Of a DNA stretch of 64,000 bases, positions 1 through 10,700 are shown piece by piece. Numbering within the stretch: the first letter of the stretch is position 1; each line of letters starts with the position of its first letter. The stretch lies in the NCBI RefSeq assembly GCF_001680005.1, contig NC_033568.1, positions 1,736,001-1,800,000 of the forward strand, read 5' to 3'. The position numbers were made by a program, and so were the translations under genes. This DNA is from Plasmodium coatneyi (Eukaryota; Apicomplexa; Aconoidasida; Haemosporida; Plasmodiidae). The notes under the pieces were generated by a model. It made no database searches. It had not been told where the DNA came from and saw only the letters and a list, made by a program, of their open reading frames with translations.

Positions 1-576
1 TCTGCACGGAGCTCCCTTTGAGAAAACCGTCAAAGGGGTAAAAAATTTTGTCTCGAAAAATTTGCTTCCTCCTGGTTTATTGTGCCAATTGCTGTATGTT
101 AGGAAGCGAGGCTATTTTGCTCTTTCGTGGGAGAGCGCGAAGGATGAATTTGTTCCAACATGCGTGTGCAGGCATACAAGTTGGGGGGCAGGGAACTCCT
201 TTCGGATGACTCTCATTCGTTTGGAAGTTCCTTGCCCTATGTTGGAAAGGACCACGTGAAGGTGTGGATATTCCTACGCTGCCTAGAAGAGAAGAAGTAC
301 ACGTGTCTTTTCGGAAAATTGGTGAAATTATCCACGTCCTTCTTATAAAATTGTGGAAATATTTCCCCAAAATGTTGACAAAGGGACGCTCGAAACGACC
401 GCGATGATTCTCGCGCGTTCGCATCTGCTCGTTTGCCGCGGCTCATTCGCAGACATGAGAATATATATATTTTTTTCTCTCCCCCCGTTGGAACTGTATG
501 CAGTGTTAGTTTTTATATTTTTCCCACTTTTGTACTTGTAAAAAATAGAACATGTAAAACACGCACCTGGAAAAAT
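1..576. other. Upstream region of the CDC23-like gene
   Basis: I see no convincing gene here. The short frames on both strands overlap each other, have no recognisable domains and lack the Lys/Asn bias of the real genes around. An in-frame ATG lies at 433, but its extension is dominated by Ile, Phe and Val read from a T-rich leader. I therefore place the start of the next gene at 577 and read this stretch as promoter and 5' leader. Confidence 0.6.
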
Positions 577-3500
577 ATGCCAAAAGAAATGCGGAGCTGC
601 AGCACGGCCTCGTCTGGAAGGAAGAGGAAATATGATGAGGGGGGATCGACAGGGAGGGAGAAACTATCGGGAGAGAACATCATACATGGAAAAAACAAGA
701 ATAGAAAAGAAAAAAGAAGATCCATCAGTTTGTCTAATGCTTTTTTTAGTGTAAAAAGTTTCGATAAATATGACAATTCTTTTAAGTCAGTTAGGGCCGA
801 TGCAGCAGACGAGGAGATAATTTTGGAGAGAGAAGCAGAAGCACCATGCGTGGCTGATGGGGGAGCAAGTACAGGAATCAATCGTACCGAATGTATAAGC
901 GGGGGAGAAGGACTCACATCGAAGGGTCCGATGAATGAGATGCTTCTACATGTAAGGCGCTTTCAATTTTTTCTTCTTAAAAAGTCCATGGTGTACAAAA
1001 TTAGGTGTCTGAATCATAACTCCACGTGGCTGTCTGAGCTTTCAAAGGGGAGGGGAGGAATAAACCGAGGATACATGAACAACTGCTTATTTATTAACCC
1101 TTTTCCTACCTACAAAGAAGTGGTTCGCTTGTACTATGAAAAAAAATATAAAGAAGCCTACATCAAGTTAAGCCGAATTTCAGTTTATTCCTTTTCTTCA
1201 CCGGGGGAGGAAGACATACTAAGGGAGAACTACTTCGAAAGGAAAAATTACAATTTGCATTTCCTCATCCGTTCGGTAGAATCCATCCAGAAGATCAATT
1301 CTCCTTTTGGAAAAGACATTTTAAAAAAAAAAGAAAAAACAAAAGTACAAGGGAAAGGTAAGAAAAATTCCACTTCGAAGAGAACATCAAATGGGTACCC
1401 TATTTTTGCTGACCAGAAAAAAAGGGAAAAAATTATTCATAAGGGGAATACACTCAGAATGTATATGCAAAATGTGAAGAAGAAAAAAAAAGAGGAAGAA
1501 AAAAGGGAAAGAAAAAAGAAACGCATTTTCCTTGTCAGGTATAAATTTATTAGGTACGAAAATTATGTAAATAGGTGGTGTGATAGGTATCTGCAAAATG
1601 GAACATTTGCAGTGAAGGGGACAGCCAAAGGGGTTACAGAAAAAATGAAACGTTCTTCGCGCAGAAGGGGGGGGAACATTATTACCCCATATGGACATCA
1701 CCCCAACATGTGTAACAAATCAGAGTCAGTAGAAAGGAACAACTATGGGACAGTACCATGCTTTAGCAGTATGTACTATCCTAGTGGTAACCTTTCTGAG
1801 GAAGTATCCGATGGGGCAGATCGTCCAATTGGAAAAAAGGGCGATAAAAAAGAGCACATCTATTTCCTAAGTGATAAGGAAAAAACACGCAATAGGGTAA
1901 GAAGCAGAACCAAGGTGGACACCAATTTGTTAATCTTCCTGAAAATGTTGTGTCTGTATAGATATGCCCACTCCTTTGGGGAGAACAAAGTGTTAAGCTT
2001 AGGTGGGAATATTTCCGCTAAGGTGCACACCAACCATTCAGAAGCGAACGAACTGAATTTTCTGACCCAAAAGGTGAGTATAGGAAGCGCTTTGAAAAGG
2101 GAAATACTAATGTATATGGTAAAGTATCTGAGGAAAGTCCAAAAATTAATTAAAATGGATACGCACCTTTGTCTGCTACTAAGTGTTGTTTACTACGATT
2201 TGAAAAAATTTCATAAAAGTTTTTTGTATGTGCGGAAAAGCATCAGACGTGACTACTTCAACTTCGTGGCGTGGGTTCTCTTTAACAATTTAATTTCTAT
2301 CGAGTTGTTCACTGGAGGTAGTTCACCAGGAAGCAAAATGGGAAGAAGCGAAAGTGACTTGTTAGGGAAAACCCCCCACGAGTGTAGCCGCACGTGTGCA
2401 AGTAGTTATTATGTATCCATTTGTGAAGAAAAAAAAAGATTTCGTGAAAACTCCAAAAAGTTGAAAAAGCTCTGCAACTATTTGTTCCGAAATGAATATT
2501 TTCAAAGCGGAAAGGGGGACCTCCTAGAGGTGGCCGAACACTATTCTAGGTACATCTACGTGAACCCGCTGCGCAACTCGGGGGCGTCTTTTTTTTTTAA
2601 GAACGGCTACTTTGTAAGTCGCGTTTTTAGCACGGGGGGAGAGAAGCGCCCAAAAAAGGCGAATCACTCAAGAAAAATCAAATCGCCGAACAAAAAGACA
2701 CGCCTAACATGTTTTGAAAGATACCAGGGGTACCTAAAAAGGTACAAGTTTAAAAGGAACTTGATGTCTCTATTCGCGTTCGCTCACTTTTGCTCCCTCA
2801 ATTGTTTGCTCTACACAGATTCCATAAAGACCTACAAACATTTAAAGGAAATCTTTCCGAACAACTTTTATGTGTCCTGTCAGCTAGCCAAATTGTATTA
2901 CTACTGCGGGGAGACAAAAAAGAGTATGAAGTGCTTTGACAGAATGAATCGCATCTGCAATAGGAACATCATTTTGGAAAGAAGTCTGTTGGAGAGCTGT
3001 TGTGTTCGATATTTGCAGAGGAGGGAAAGAAGAGGGAAGAAAGGCAAACAAGGGGCACAAACCAGTGGTGACAGTCAGTCATGCGTTCAGGTAATAAGTG
3101 CGAAGAAGTGTAGAGAGATGGAAATGTTGCTGCTTCCTGGGTATTTTTCAAACGGGTTTATTTATGTGGAGCTTTTAGTGAACATGCTGGTGTGTGAGAA
3201 GGACCTCCCCGCGTTGTTAATTCTTCTGCGTGATTGTGAAAGGGCTGCGGAAATTTGCACAGGTAAAAGCAGAAGCGCAAAGTATGACTCTAAATTATGC
3301 TACATCATGGGGAAGTATTTTTCCCTATGCAATAATCGGAACAAGTCCATTCTTTGCTTCAAGGAAGGAATTCAAAGGAATAAATATCACGTGTTCTCAT
3401 ATATGGCATTGGCGCAGGAGTATTTCTCCTGTGGGAATGTGAACAGTTCTATTGGCATTCTAACGAAGGCCATTAGTTTATATTTTAATAACCCCAGTGC

Positions 3501-4332
3501 GTGGTTCAGCTTGGCGAAATGTTTTGAATGGAAAGAGAATTACCGCTTTTCCATTTTTTGTTATGAACAAGCAATAAATTTTCAGCAAAGTACCATTTTT
3601 TATTTCCACCTGTCTGGGATTTATTTGAAAAAGGGAGACGTGAACAGTTACATAGACACTTTGAAGAAAGCGTGGGTATTTAAAAAAGATTCTTTGTTCG
3701 CGTCTATGCTGTTTGTTATATACTTATCCAAGTTGAAAGGACAGAATAGGGGGTGTCCCATCATGGGGGAAGAAGCGCAGGAAGGAAATGACGCATACCT
3801 TTCGAAGAAGGAAAGGAGTAAAGAAAAGATTTTTCTTTTTTACGAAAAAAACAATGAGTGTTTCAGATGGTGTGTCAAGTACATAATATGTTGCTTGAAT
3901 AAAATGAAGATAATGCGGAGGTTAAATCGAATGGGGCGCATTTTGTCTGTCTCTAAATTGGAAGCTGAAAAAGTTGGAAAGTGTCCCCACTTGGGTCAAG
4001 CGCAACTGGATGATAACATGAAACGTGACACATACGACGACAAATGGGACAGTAATTCCTTTTTAAAAAATTTTAAAAAGATATTTGAGAAGAGCACAAG
4101 TTATTTTTGCTTTATTCACTTTTTAAGAAACTCCCCCACGAGTCTGTTTGAAGCTATTTACTACTTGGCACATTATTTTTTTTTCCACGAAAGTTTTTAC
4201 AATGCGTTGAAGCTGTTTGAAGTTTTGTGGGAGGCAGGGGGGATTTATTCGGAGGCCTCTTTCAGGATGTACAGGCACACACAGAGGGCGTTGCAAAGGG
4301 GATGGAAGAAATTCGACGGAAAAGCGCGGTGA
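577..4332 (+). CDS. CDC23/APC8-like TPR subunit of the anaphase-promoting complex
   Basis: About 1250 residues in one exon. In other eukaryotes CDC23/APC8 is a TPR scaffold of the APC/C, the nuclear ubiquitin ligase that drives exit from mitosis. The best match is the tandem TPR block at residues ~900-1060, where CYIMGKYFSLCNNRNKSILC is followed by units containing AWFSLAKCFEWKENYRFSIF. This has the same order and spacing as the GNYYSL, HEY and AWYGLGQTYE motifs of CDC23. An N-terminal helical repeat (residues ~180-205, KKYKEAYIKLSRI) and a second block near 730-800 also fit. Long Lys/Ser-rich inserts separate the blocks, which makes the protein roughly twice the usual CDC23 length, as is common in Plasmodium. 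An in-frame ATG at 433 would add 48 hydrophobic, leader-derived residues, so I prefer the start at 577. Alternatives are another TPR protein such as CDC16 or CDC27. The TPR fold is certain and the exact paralogue is likely. Confidence 0.7.
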   Translation: MPKEMRSCSTASSGRKRKYDEGGSTGREKLSGENIIHGKNKNRKEKRRSISLSNAFFSVKSFDKYDNSFKSVRADAADEEIILEREAEAPCVADGGASTGINRTECISGGEGLTSKGPMNEMLLHVRRFQFFLLKKSMVYKIRCLNHNSTWLSELSKGRGGINRGYMNNCLFINPFPTYKEVVRLYYEKKYKEAYIKLSRISVYSFSSPGEEDILRENYFERKNYNLHFLIRSVESIQKINSPFGKDILKKKEKTKVQGKGKKNSTSKRTSNGYPIFADQKKREKIIHKGNTLRMYMQNVKKKKKEEEKRERKKKRIFLVRYKFIRYENYVNRWCDRYLQNGTFAVKGTAKGVTEKMKRSSRRRGGNIITPYGHHPNMCNKSESVERNNYGTVPCFSSMYYPSGNLSEEVSDGADRPIGKKGDKKEHIYFLSDKEKTRNRVRSRTKVDTNLLIFLKMLCLYRYAHSFGENKVLSLGGNISAKVHTNHSEANELNFLTQKVSIGSALKREILMYMVKYLRKVQKLIKMDTHLCLLLSVVYYDLKKFHKSFLYVRKSIRRDYFNFVAWVLFNNLISIELFTGGSSPGSKMGRSESDLLGKTPHECSRTCASSYYVSICEEKKRFRENSKKLKKLCNYLFRNEYFQSGKGDLLEVAEHYSRYIYVNPLRNSGASFFFKNGYFVSRVFSTGGEKRPKKANHSRKIKSPNKKTRLTCFERYQGYLKRYKFKRNLMSLFAFAHFCSLNCLLYTDSIKTYKHLKEIFPNNFYVSCQLAKLYYYCGETKKSMKCFDRMNRICNRNIILERSLLESCCVRYLQRRERRGKKGKQGAQTSGDSQSCVQVISAKKCREMEMLLLPGYFSNGFIYVELLVNMLVCEKDLPALLILLRDCERAAEICTGKSRSAKYDSKLCYIMGKYFSLCNNRNKSILCFKEGIQRNKYHVFSYMALAQEYFSCGNVNSSIGILTKAISLYFNNPSAWFSLAKCFEWKENYRFSIFCYEQAINFQQSTIFYFHLSGIYLKKGDVNSYIDTLKKAWVFKKDSLFASMLFVIYLSKLKGQNRGCPIMGEEAQEGNDAYLSKKERSKEKIFLFYEKNNECFRWCVKYIICCLNKMKIMRRLNRMGRILSVSKLEAEKVGKCPHLGQAQLDDNMKRDTYDDKWDSNSFLKNFKKIFEKSTSYFCFIHFLRNSPTSLFEAIYYLAHYFFFHESFYNALKLFEVLWEAGGIYSEASFRMYRHTQRALQRGWKKFDGKAR

Positions 4333-5315
4333 AAATATCGAAGTGACGTTTTTATTTTTCACACCGCTGTGTGGGTGTGTTCTCGCGCAACGTCGTTTTT
4401 GTGCGACACGGATAGGTCTGTTATTTGTTCCATCCTTTTGGATAATTTTTAATTGCCCCAATTTTTGATATACCCCGCCGGGAAGCAGGAAAATAGGAAA
4501 ATTTGCAAAGGGATATCATTGTGGGTGGCCCAAAAAAGGGTCCTTACAATTTTGTTAAGTATGATAATATTAGCGCACAGGGGGGAAGCAAGCCCCTTTC
4601 TTTTTCGTTTTCACGATGAACTCGATGTGCGCGTTTGACATTGTTCAGCTGTCAGCACATGCATACAGACATACACGTGTATGTATATGACAGTCCGTGC
4701 CTGGTCACGTGTGTTAACAGGTGAACACATTGATCCTTTCCACAAGGAAGGGACACGCATGATGTTATTTACCTATTTGTAAAAGAAAAAAAAAAAAAAA
4801 ACAGCGTCATGGGAATTGTTTAAAAGAGGAAGAAAATGAAAATTGAGTGTACAGATAAATGCACATGTATGCGTGTGTGTATGCGTATTTGCATACATTT
4901 GAGTGTTTGCTATTGGGCCCATTTGATCTGACCATCTCCAATTTCTGGGCATTTCTTAAAATCAAGTTGGTTTATTTTTTAAAGACAATCATGTAGCATT
5001 CTGTTCTTCTTTCTTAAGCACATGGGGGAAGACATTTGAAGCATCTGTTCGCCGTCCAGTCGCTTTGATTTCATCCCGTTTTTTTTTCCATTCGGTATAA
5101 ATATGTGTGTGTGTATAATAAATATATAGTTTTTTTTTTTGTTTGAATTTTCTACAAACAGTGAAGTTGCCGACAAGGCCAACTTTGTTACTTCCCCCGT
5201 TGGGTACATTTCAAGTGGCGCATAAGACCGAGCTGGTTAAATTTATCGCCGTTATTATTTTTTTTTTTAAAAAAGGATAGATCTGTGTACACGTTTGATG
5301 CGTTAGGGGAATAAA
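4333..5315. other. Intergenic region between CDC23-like and EGF genes
   Basis: T- and A-rich DNA with an A run near 4783-4801 and TG/CA-rich alternating stretches near 4640-4690 and 4855-4900. No supported gene is visible. It should contain the 3' end of the upstream transcript and the promoter of the EGF gene. Confidence 0.7.
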
Positions 5316-6332
5316 ATGCTGAATTTGAAAGTGGCCTTTTTTTTAAGCGTCTGCATTTTATTGTTCCCCCTGTATAGTGCCAAGAGGGATGCACAATCAA
5401 ATGAAGACACACCTGGTGCTTCGTCCCATTTGTATATGTCATTAGAAGGGAAGCAAATAAACCCACGGGTTTGGGAAAATGGCCAAACGGGCAGACTGTT
5501 TGGCGGTAGTGCAAATAAAGTGAATGACAATAACGAAGGAAAGCCCCAATTCTCCCTTCTTTTTTGTGCTAGCAAAGGAGTCTCCTGCGAGGGAAACAAC
5601 CTCCCCAGTCAAAACAGGTGTACCTTTCGAGAATACCAAAATGCGAATCGATGTAGTAGCGCCCATGACAGAATGATCCAACTGAAGGATGTCTGTCCTT
5701 ATCGCTCCAGCGATGGTAATTCATCCCCCTTTTTACACACAAATGGAGGAACCATGAAACAGACAAGCAAGGGGGGTAAACACAAATTCGATCATCTGCT
5801 TCTTCATTTGAGAAATATCATACCCTCTGAAATGACACAGAAAAAGGAGATGACGCAAAGAAGGCATAAAAACTGCATGACAATTAGGGATAGTGTAAAA
5901 AATAAATCCGTTTATAAATTTTTGGAGGACGAAAGTATGAAGCGAAATGTAGGGACCTATCACACATGGTACGAGGAAGAAACTGCTAGACTGTTTTCTT
6001 ACCAAGAGGAGGTAAAAAGAATGATGAGTGTGGTGAGAAAAAGCCGAATATTAGTTGAGGCATGTACCCTGGACTGTGGGAATAACGGTACATGTGAAAT
6101 GAATTCAGGACTTCAGTACTGCCATTGCAAACAGGGTTATTCAATGGATATAAAAGATAACTTTATGTGTAAAGAACACTGTGCAGTTAATAATGGGGGG
6201 TGCGATCCGAATGCGACGTGCACGCCTGTAAAACCTGAAGATGAAAAAGAAAAAGGAGTCATAAAAAACGTTGGTGTTCTTTGCACATGTAAAAATGGCA
6301 ACACGAAGCATATGGGATATTACTGCAACTAG
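5316..6332 (+). CDS. Secreted protein with two C-terminal MSP-type EGF modules
   Basis: A 338-residue protein starting with a clear signal peptide (hydrophobic core at residues ~5-20, LKVAFFLSVCILLFPLYS). The middle is polar, with scattered cysteines and no recognised domain. The C-terminus carries two EGF-like modules with six cysteines each, at residues ~249-284 (CTLDC, CGNNGTC, YCHC) and ~285-337 (NNGGCDPNATC, CTCKNG, GYYC). The second module, with NNGGCD, strongly resembles those of the merozoite surface proteins MSP1, MSP8 and MSP10, which are GPI-anchored on the invasive stage. The frame stops at TAG one residue after the last EGF cysteine. The next 20 codons stay open in the same frame and read as a Leu/Phe-rich tail like a GPI-attachment signal. 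As written, the product is secreted and soluble; if the amber codon is an error or is read through, it would be membrane-anchored. The protein is much shorter than MSP8 or MSP10, so I give no gene symbol. Confidence 0.85.
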   Translation: MLNLKVAFFLSVCILLFPLYSAKRDAQSNEDTPGASSHLYMSLEGKQINPRVWENGQTGRLFGGSANKVNDNNEGKPQFSLLFCASKGVSCEGNNLPSQNRCTFREYQNANRCSSAHDRMIQLKDVCPYRSSDGNSSPFLHTNGGTMKQTSKGGKHKFDHLLLHLRNIIPSEMTQKKEMTQRRHKNCMTIRDSVKNKSVYKFLEDESMKRNVGTYHTWYEEETARLFSYQEEVKRMMSVVRKSRILVEACTLDCGNNGTCEMNSGLQYCHCKQGYSMDIKDNFMCKEHCAVNNGGCDPNATCTPVKPEDEKEKGVIKNVGVLCTCKNGNTKHMGYYCN

Positions 6333-6395
6333 GGTTACTTTAGGAGTTTTAATCTTCTCTTGCTGTTCTTGTTGCTTCTATACTGGTGTCACTGA
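6333..6395 (+). other. In-frame hydrophobic tail after the amber stop of the EGF gene
   Basis: Directly after TAG (6330-6332), 20 sense codons run in the same frame to TGA at 6393-6395. They encode GYFRS followed by FNLLLLFLLLLYW and CH. A short polar spacer followed by a Leu/Phe stretch at the very end is what a GPI-attachment signal looks like, and it sits exactly where MSP-type double-EGF proteins carry one. The caveat is that T/C-rich 3' UTR sequence gives Leu and Phe by chance. Confidence 0.5.
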
Positions 6396-7796
6396 GGTTG
6401 GGGCGATACTTTCGATTTAGGAGGGCAATTTTGCTAACTTTTTGGGAACTTTTCAAAAACCCTTTGATAATTTTTTTTTTTTTTCTTTAATGCATTAATG
6501 GTCTAACCAGCGTCCCAATTATGGGACGGCGTCAACTGCCTGGTTTGCAGCCGCGCCGGCACAGCAGCACGTGGGCGGATGCGGACGTGCAGGTTTGAGT
6601 ACTCATGTGCGTTTTTTTCTCCCTAATTTATGCGAGTCTTTTTTTTTTTTTTTTTTCCTCCATCCACCTGACTCACAGGAACTTTGCAGAGTTCCACGTC
6701 TTCCTTGACGTTGGTATTTTTATTACATCCTCTGATGCAAGTTAACATAATTTATTTCACACACTTTTTTTTGTGTGTGTGTGTGGAGATGTGGTAACTA
6801 GTTCATTCCGTCTGCATTATGAGTTTACACGACATGTAGCTGTTAAGTAGGGTATTCACTTTTGGGCAACTTTTTTTCGTCCATCGATTTGTGTGACAGA
6901 TTTTAGGTGTTTCCACCTTCGCACGTATAACGTTGGAACGCAGTGCCATTGTGTTATGTGATGTCCATGAGAAGATTTAACCCTTTGCGATATTCTCACA
7001 TGAGGCTAATAGTAGGTACCTCCAAAATGGGTTACTCTTTTTTTTTCTTTTTTTCCCGCATCGTTTTTAAGGGAAAGAGAAAATAATTGGCCTGCGAATC
7101 AAAGGGCAAGCCCATGAGGAAAAAAAAAAAAAAAAAAAATGCAAAATATTGTACAACTTTTGTGTTCATTTAAAAAATTGCGAAGCGGAAAATATCAAAT
7201 GAAGTGGTCTTTAAACATGTTTTTAGAATAAGCGCTTGTTTGAAATCCTTCTGCAATTTCTCATTCGAGGGAAATTACAAAATTGGGGAGTTCATGTGTA
7301 TGTATAAGTGCGTATCTTACGCAATTTTTTTTTTTTTTTTCCCCCCTGCGTGTAAACATTTGTCCCATTTTTACACTTATTTTTAAGTTACATTTTGCGC
7401 ATATGCCCAATTGTGTTTTTAACTTAACAGATATGTGTAAAAGCTTTCCTCTGATTTGGCATACGCGCGGTGAATTTTTCTGTTATTTTTACTGATCGTT
7501 ATTCCTTTGCCAGGTGAATTTAAAAATTTGCCAAAGGTTAAGGCAAATTTTAAGTTTGAATTGTGAAGAAAGACACGTACGTAGCATTGATGGAGTTTAC
7601 TATCATGTTAGTTCTTGAATTGTTGGACGTGTAAAATTACGACCGGATCTTGCGCGCAGTGATACGCCGCTCATGTGACACAGTGACTGGGGGAGCAACG
7701 TGATTACCCACGTCAAAGAGGAAAGGTGAAGCGGTAATCTATTCTGCCGCTATTTCCCTCCTTCCAATTTTTTTTTTTGCATAACGGCTCCTAACG
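6396..7796. other. Intergenic region upstream of condensin
   Basis: AT-rich DNA with long T runs (near 6470 and 6640), an A run near 7121-7139, and a T run followed by a GT repeat near 6767-6785 that mirrors an upstream CACAC. The small open frames near 7204-7495 are T-run artefacts. No supported gene is visible. Confidence 0.7.
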
Positions 7797-10700
7797 ATGC
7801 TGCAAGGGAAGATAAAAAAGTTCAAGCTCCCCATTAATAATAACATCGACAATTTTTTAAAGGACATAAGTTTGAAGAAAAATGAGTATGTGTACGGGTG
7901 TGGGGCGGAAGATATAGAAAATGTGAATCTAAAAGCCGAGTGCATAATTAATTATTTCAATTTTATCAACGACAGTTACAGTAATCTGTTACTTCTGTTG
8001 TGTCAAGAGGGATTTGACACAGTGCTGAATTACATACGGATAAGTGACAATTTAAACGATGGAGAACAGGAGAAGATATTCGGCTGTCTAACTATTTTAA
8101 TTGAAAAAAGTGTAGACGTTTTTAAAAACTATTTTAAATGTGTAGAAAAATATCACCAAAAAAATGGGTATTGTGATAATGGAGTGGAAATGTTACAATT
8201 TATTGTAAACGAAAATAATAATATCATGAATATGATCATTCAGTGCTTGGAAGATAATTACAAGGAGTATTCTGTAAATGAAAAGAGGAAAAAAAAATTC
8301 ACCTTTTTCGAGATCCACGAAATACTAATCTCCTACTTTAATGCGCTCACATTTATTTACTTAAATTTGTTTAACTGTTATTATAACAATAATTTTTGTA
8401 AGCAGCAAAATGCTGAGATGGTTATTGTTAATGTTCAGAGAGGGAGGAAAAAACTGAAAAAGGACAACGATGAAGAAACAAATGTCCCTTTGAAAAATAT
8501 GAATTGTCTTTTGAACAACATCATTTTGTTGGTAAGCAATATGAATTTTAATATTTTATATGACCAGGTAAATATCCCCGTGGTGGATTTATATCTGCAC
8601 TTTTTTCTAAATATCTACACAATTAACCAGGAAAATAACAACCTGTTTAATATAAGTACCTATCATGATCACATATCGATGATCATTGGGACTTTGTTGA
8701 AGATGTACATTAAGGAAGAGAAGGGAAAGGGCGGGGTTGGTACTCTGTCCAACAGGGGGAACAGGAACAGGGAGAGTGATAAAAGTGGGGGGGAAAAAGG
8801 CGGTGCTACTGGGTGGCAAGAAAGAGGAAATTTCAGCGAGGAATTGGATGAAGATAATGAGGATGCAAATAACGACGATAACGGAGGTGAGAGTTGCACC
8901 GATCAGGGTGGTAGCCCATTGGGGGAAACGCGGAAGGACCCCCCCAAGGAAGGAGACAACAAGAGCGAAAAATCAGTGGGAGAAAAGTCAGTGGGGGAAA
9001 AATTCTATTCCTTCTCCTTTACATACATTTTTTTAAACAGCTGCAAAAAATGCACCAACGTAAATATCTGTGATGCGTTACTAAGGGTAAAGAACACGGA
9101 CATTCCGGCAATCATTATGAAGGAGTTTATCGATTACATAAAGGAGAATTCGCTCCTGTACTTAAACCTGAGCGTACAGACACATGCACAGAATGAAATA
9201 TTAAATGTGCTAAATTTTTTGGAGTACTTATCGAAAAACTTAAGTTTCCATCTGTTGTCATTTTTGAAGGACTTGACGGACATGCTGGGTATTGATATTT
9301 ATTACATTAGAAAATCCATTTTTGAGATTTTTAAAAATTTTATAACTTTAGCCAAGGCTAGTGAGGAATTGAACGAGAGGGGGAGCGTCGACAGGGATGG
9401 ATCGGATGGGCATGCCACGAATGGTGGAAGGTTTAAGGTGGACATGGACACGGGGGAGGACGACGCAGACGACGATGATGAAGATGATGATGAAGACGAA
9501 TCGGAGGAGACAGACCAGAACGACGATAGCAGCGACTTTTTCTCCCAAGGAAACGATGATGGGGGCGAATCTTCCGATGAGGAATTTAAAAAAGGAAACG
9601 AATTTAGGAAGAAGAAAGTAAACGCGAAAGGAAAAAACAAACGTGTTAGTGGGGAAAACGCGAAAAAGGGATGCACACTTAAGCAGAAGCAACAGAAGCA
9701 GAACAAAAAGAAGAAAAAAAAAAAAAAAAAAAAAATGAACGCATATTTAAGGTCATTTCGAGTAAGCGTGAGCGAAAGCAGCATCAGTACGTACAAGGAT
9801 ATTATTCACAAAATAGTTATGGAGGACCTTCCATTTTTACAATTATGCTTTAGTGAGTGTTTAAAGAATAGGGCCTTCGTTATGAACGTGTTGATGTCTA
9901 GGCAGCACGATTCGAAGCTGCATGTGCGATGCCACTTGTTAAAAATTTTACAGGAATTAGTAGAAAATAATTTCATCCCCCTTAACTATTACAATAATTT
10001 GTGTCTGATATGTAGCGAGCGGATAAATGATAAATCTCCCCTGGTGAGGCAGAGGGCCTTTTCCCTCCTTTCGTGCATAGCGAGCGACGTGGTGAAGAAT
10101 AAGTATGTCATCCCGCTGAACACGGGTAGGATAAAGAGGGAACTGGCTAACCTGAGCAGGAGGCAGGAGACGATGAAGAGGAAGGAACTATCCAACGGGA
10201 CGGGAAGGAAAAAAGTTAATCTGTCAGACAGTGATAGCAGTGATGGCAGTTATGGCAATAATGGGGGAGGGTGTGACATAACTAATCCAGACCAAGTAAA
10301 AGGAAAAGCGAAAAATGGTACTGACCACAAGGTTTCCACCCGAGTTAGCAACGAAGCGAACACAAATAAGTACGACCTGTTAATAAAAATGTACAACGAA
10401 GTTTTATTCATTTCTATTATTGTGGATGATTGTGTGGAACTGTGCTTCAGATTGTTGTATTCCGTGGTGGAGACGGACCAGAAGAGTGCCATCCGATTTA
10501 TTATACTAGCACATATGTGTGGAAATAAAAAAGCAGAGGAAGAAATGAACAAAGTATGGTCTCTAATTTTTAGCAACAATTCAAGTATAGTAGAAATTAT
10601 TATAAGCGAATTTGTAAATGTAAATATAACTTGTGATGACTATCGAATCAGTGCTTTCCGTCTAATTAATGTTTGTCTTAATAGCAAATTGAAGGATCTG

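Noticed and set aside
77..424. 115-codon minus-strand frame near the left edge
   Set aside because: Overlaps other random frames, has no domain, and its composition (His, Pro, Arg, Cys scattered) is unlike the real genes here.
9302..9796. 164-codon frame antisense to condensin
   Set aside because: It is the complement of the Asp/Glu- and Lys-rich insert, giving Ser and Phe runs. A shadow of the real gene.
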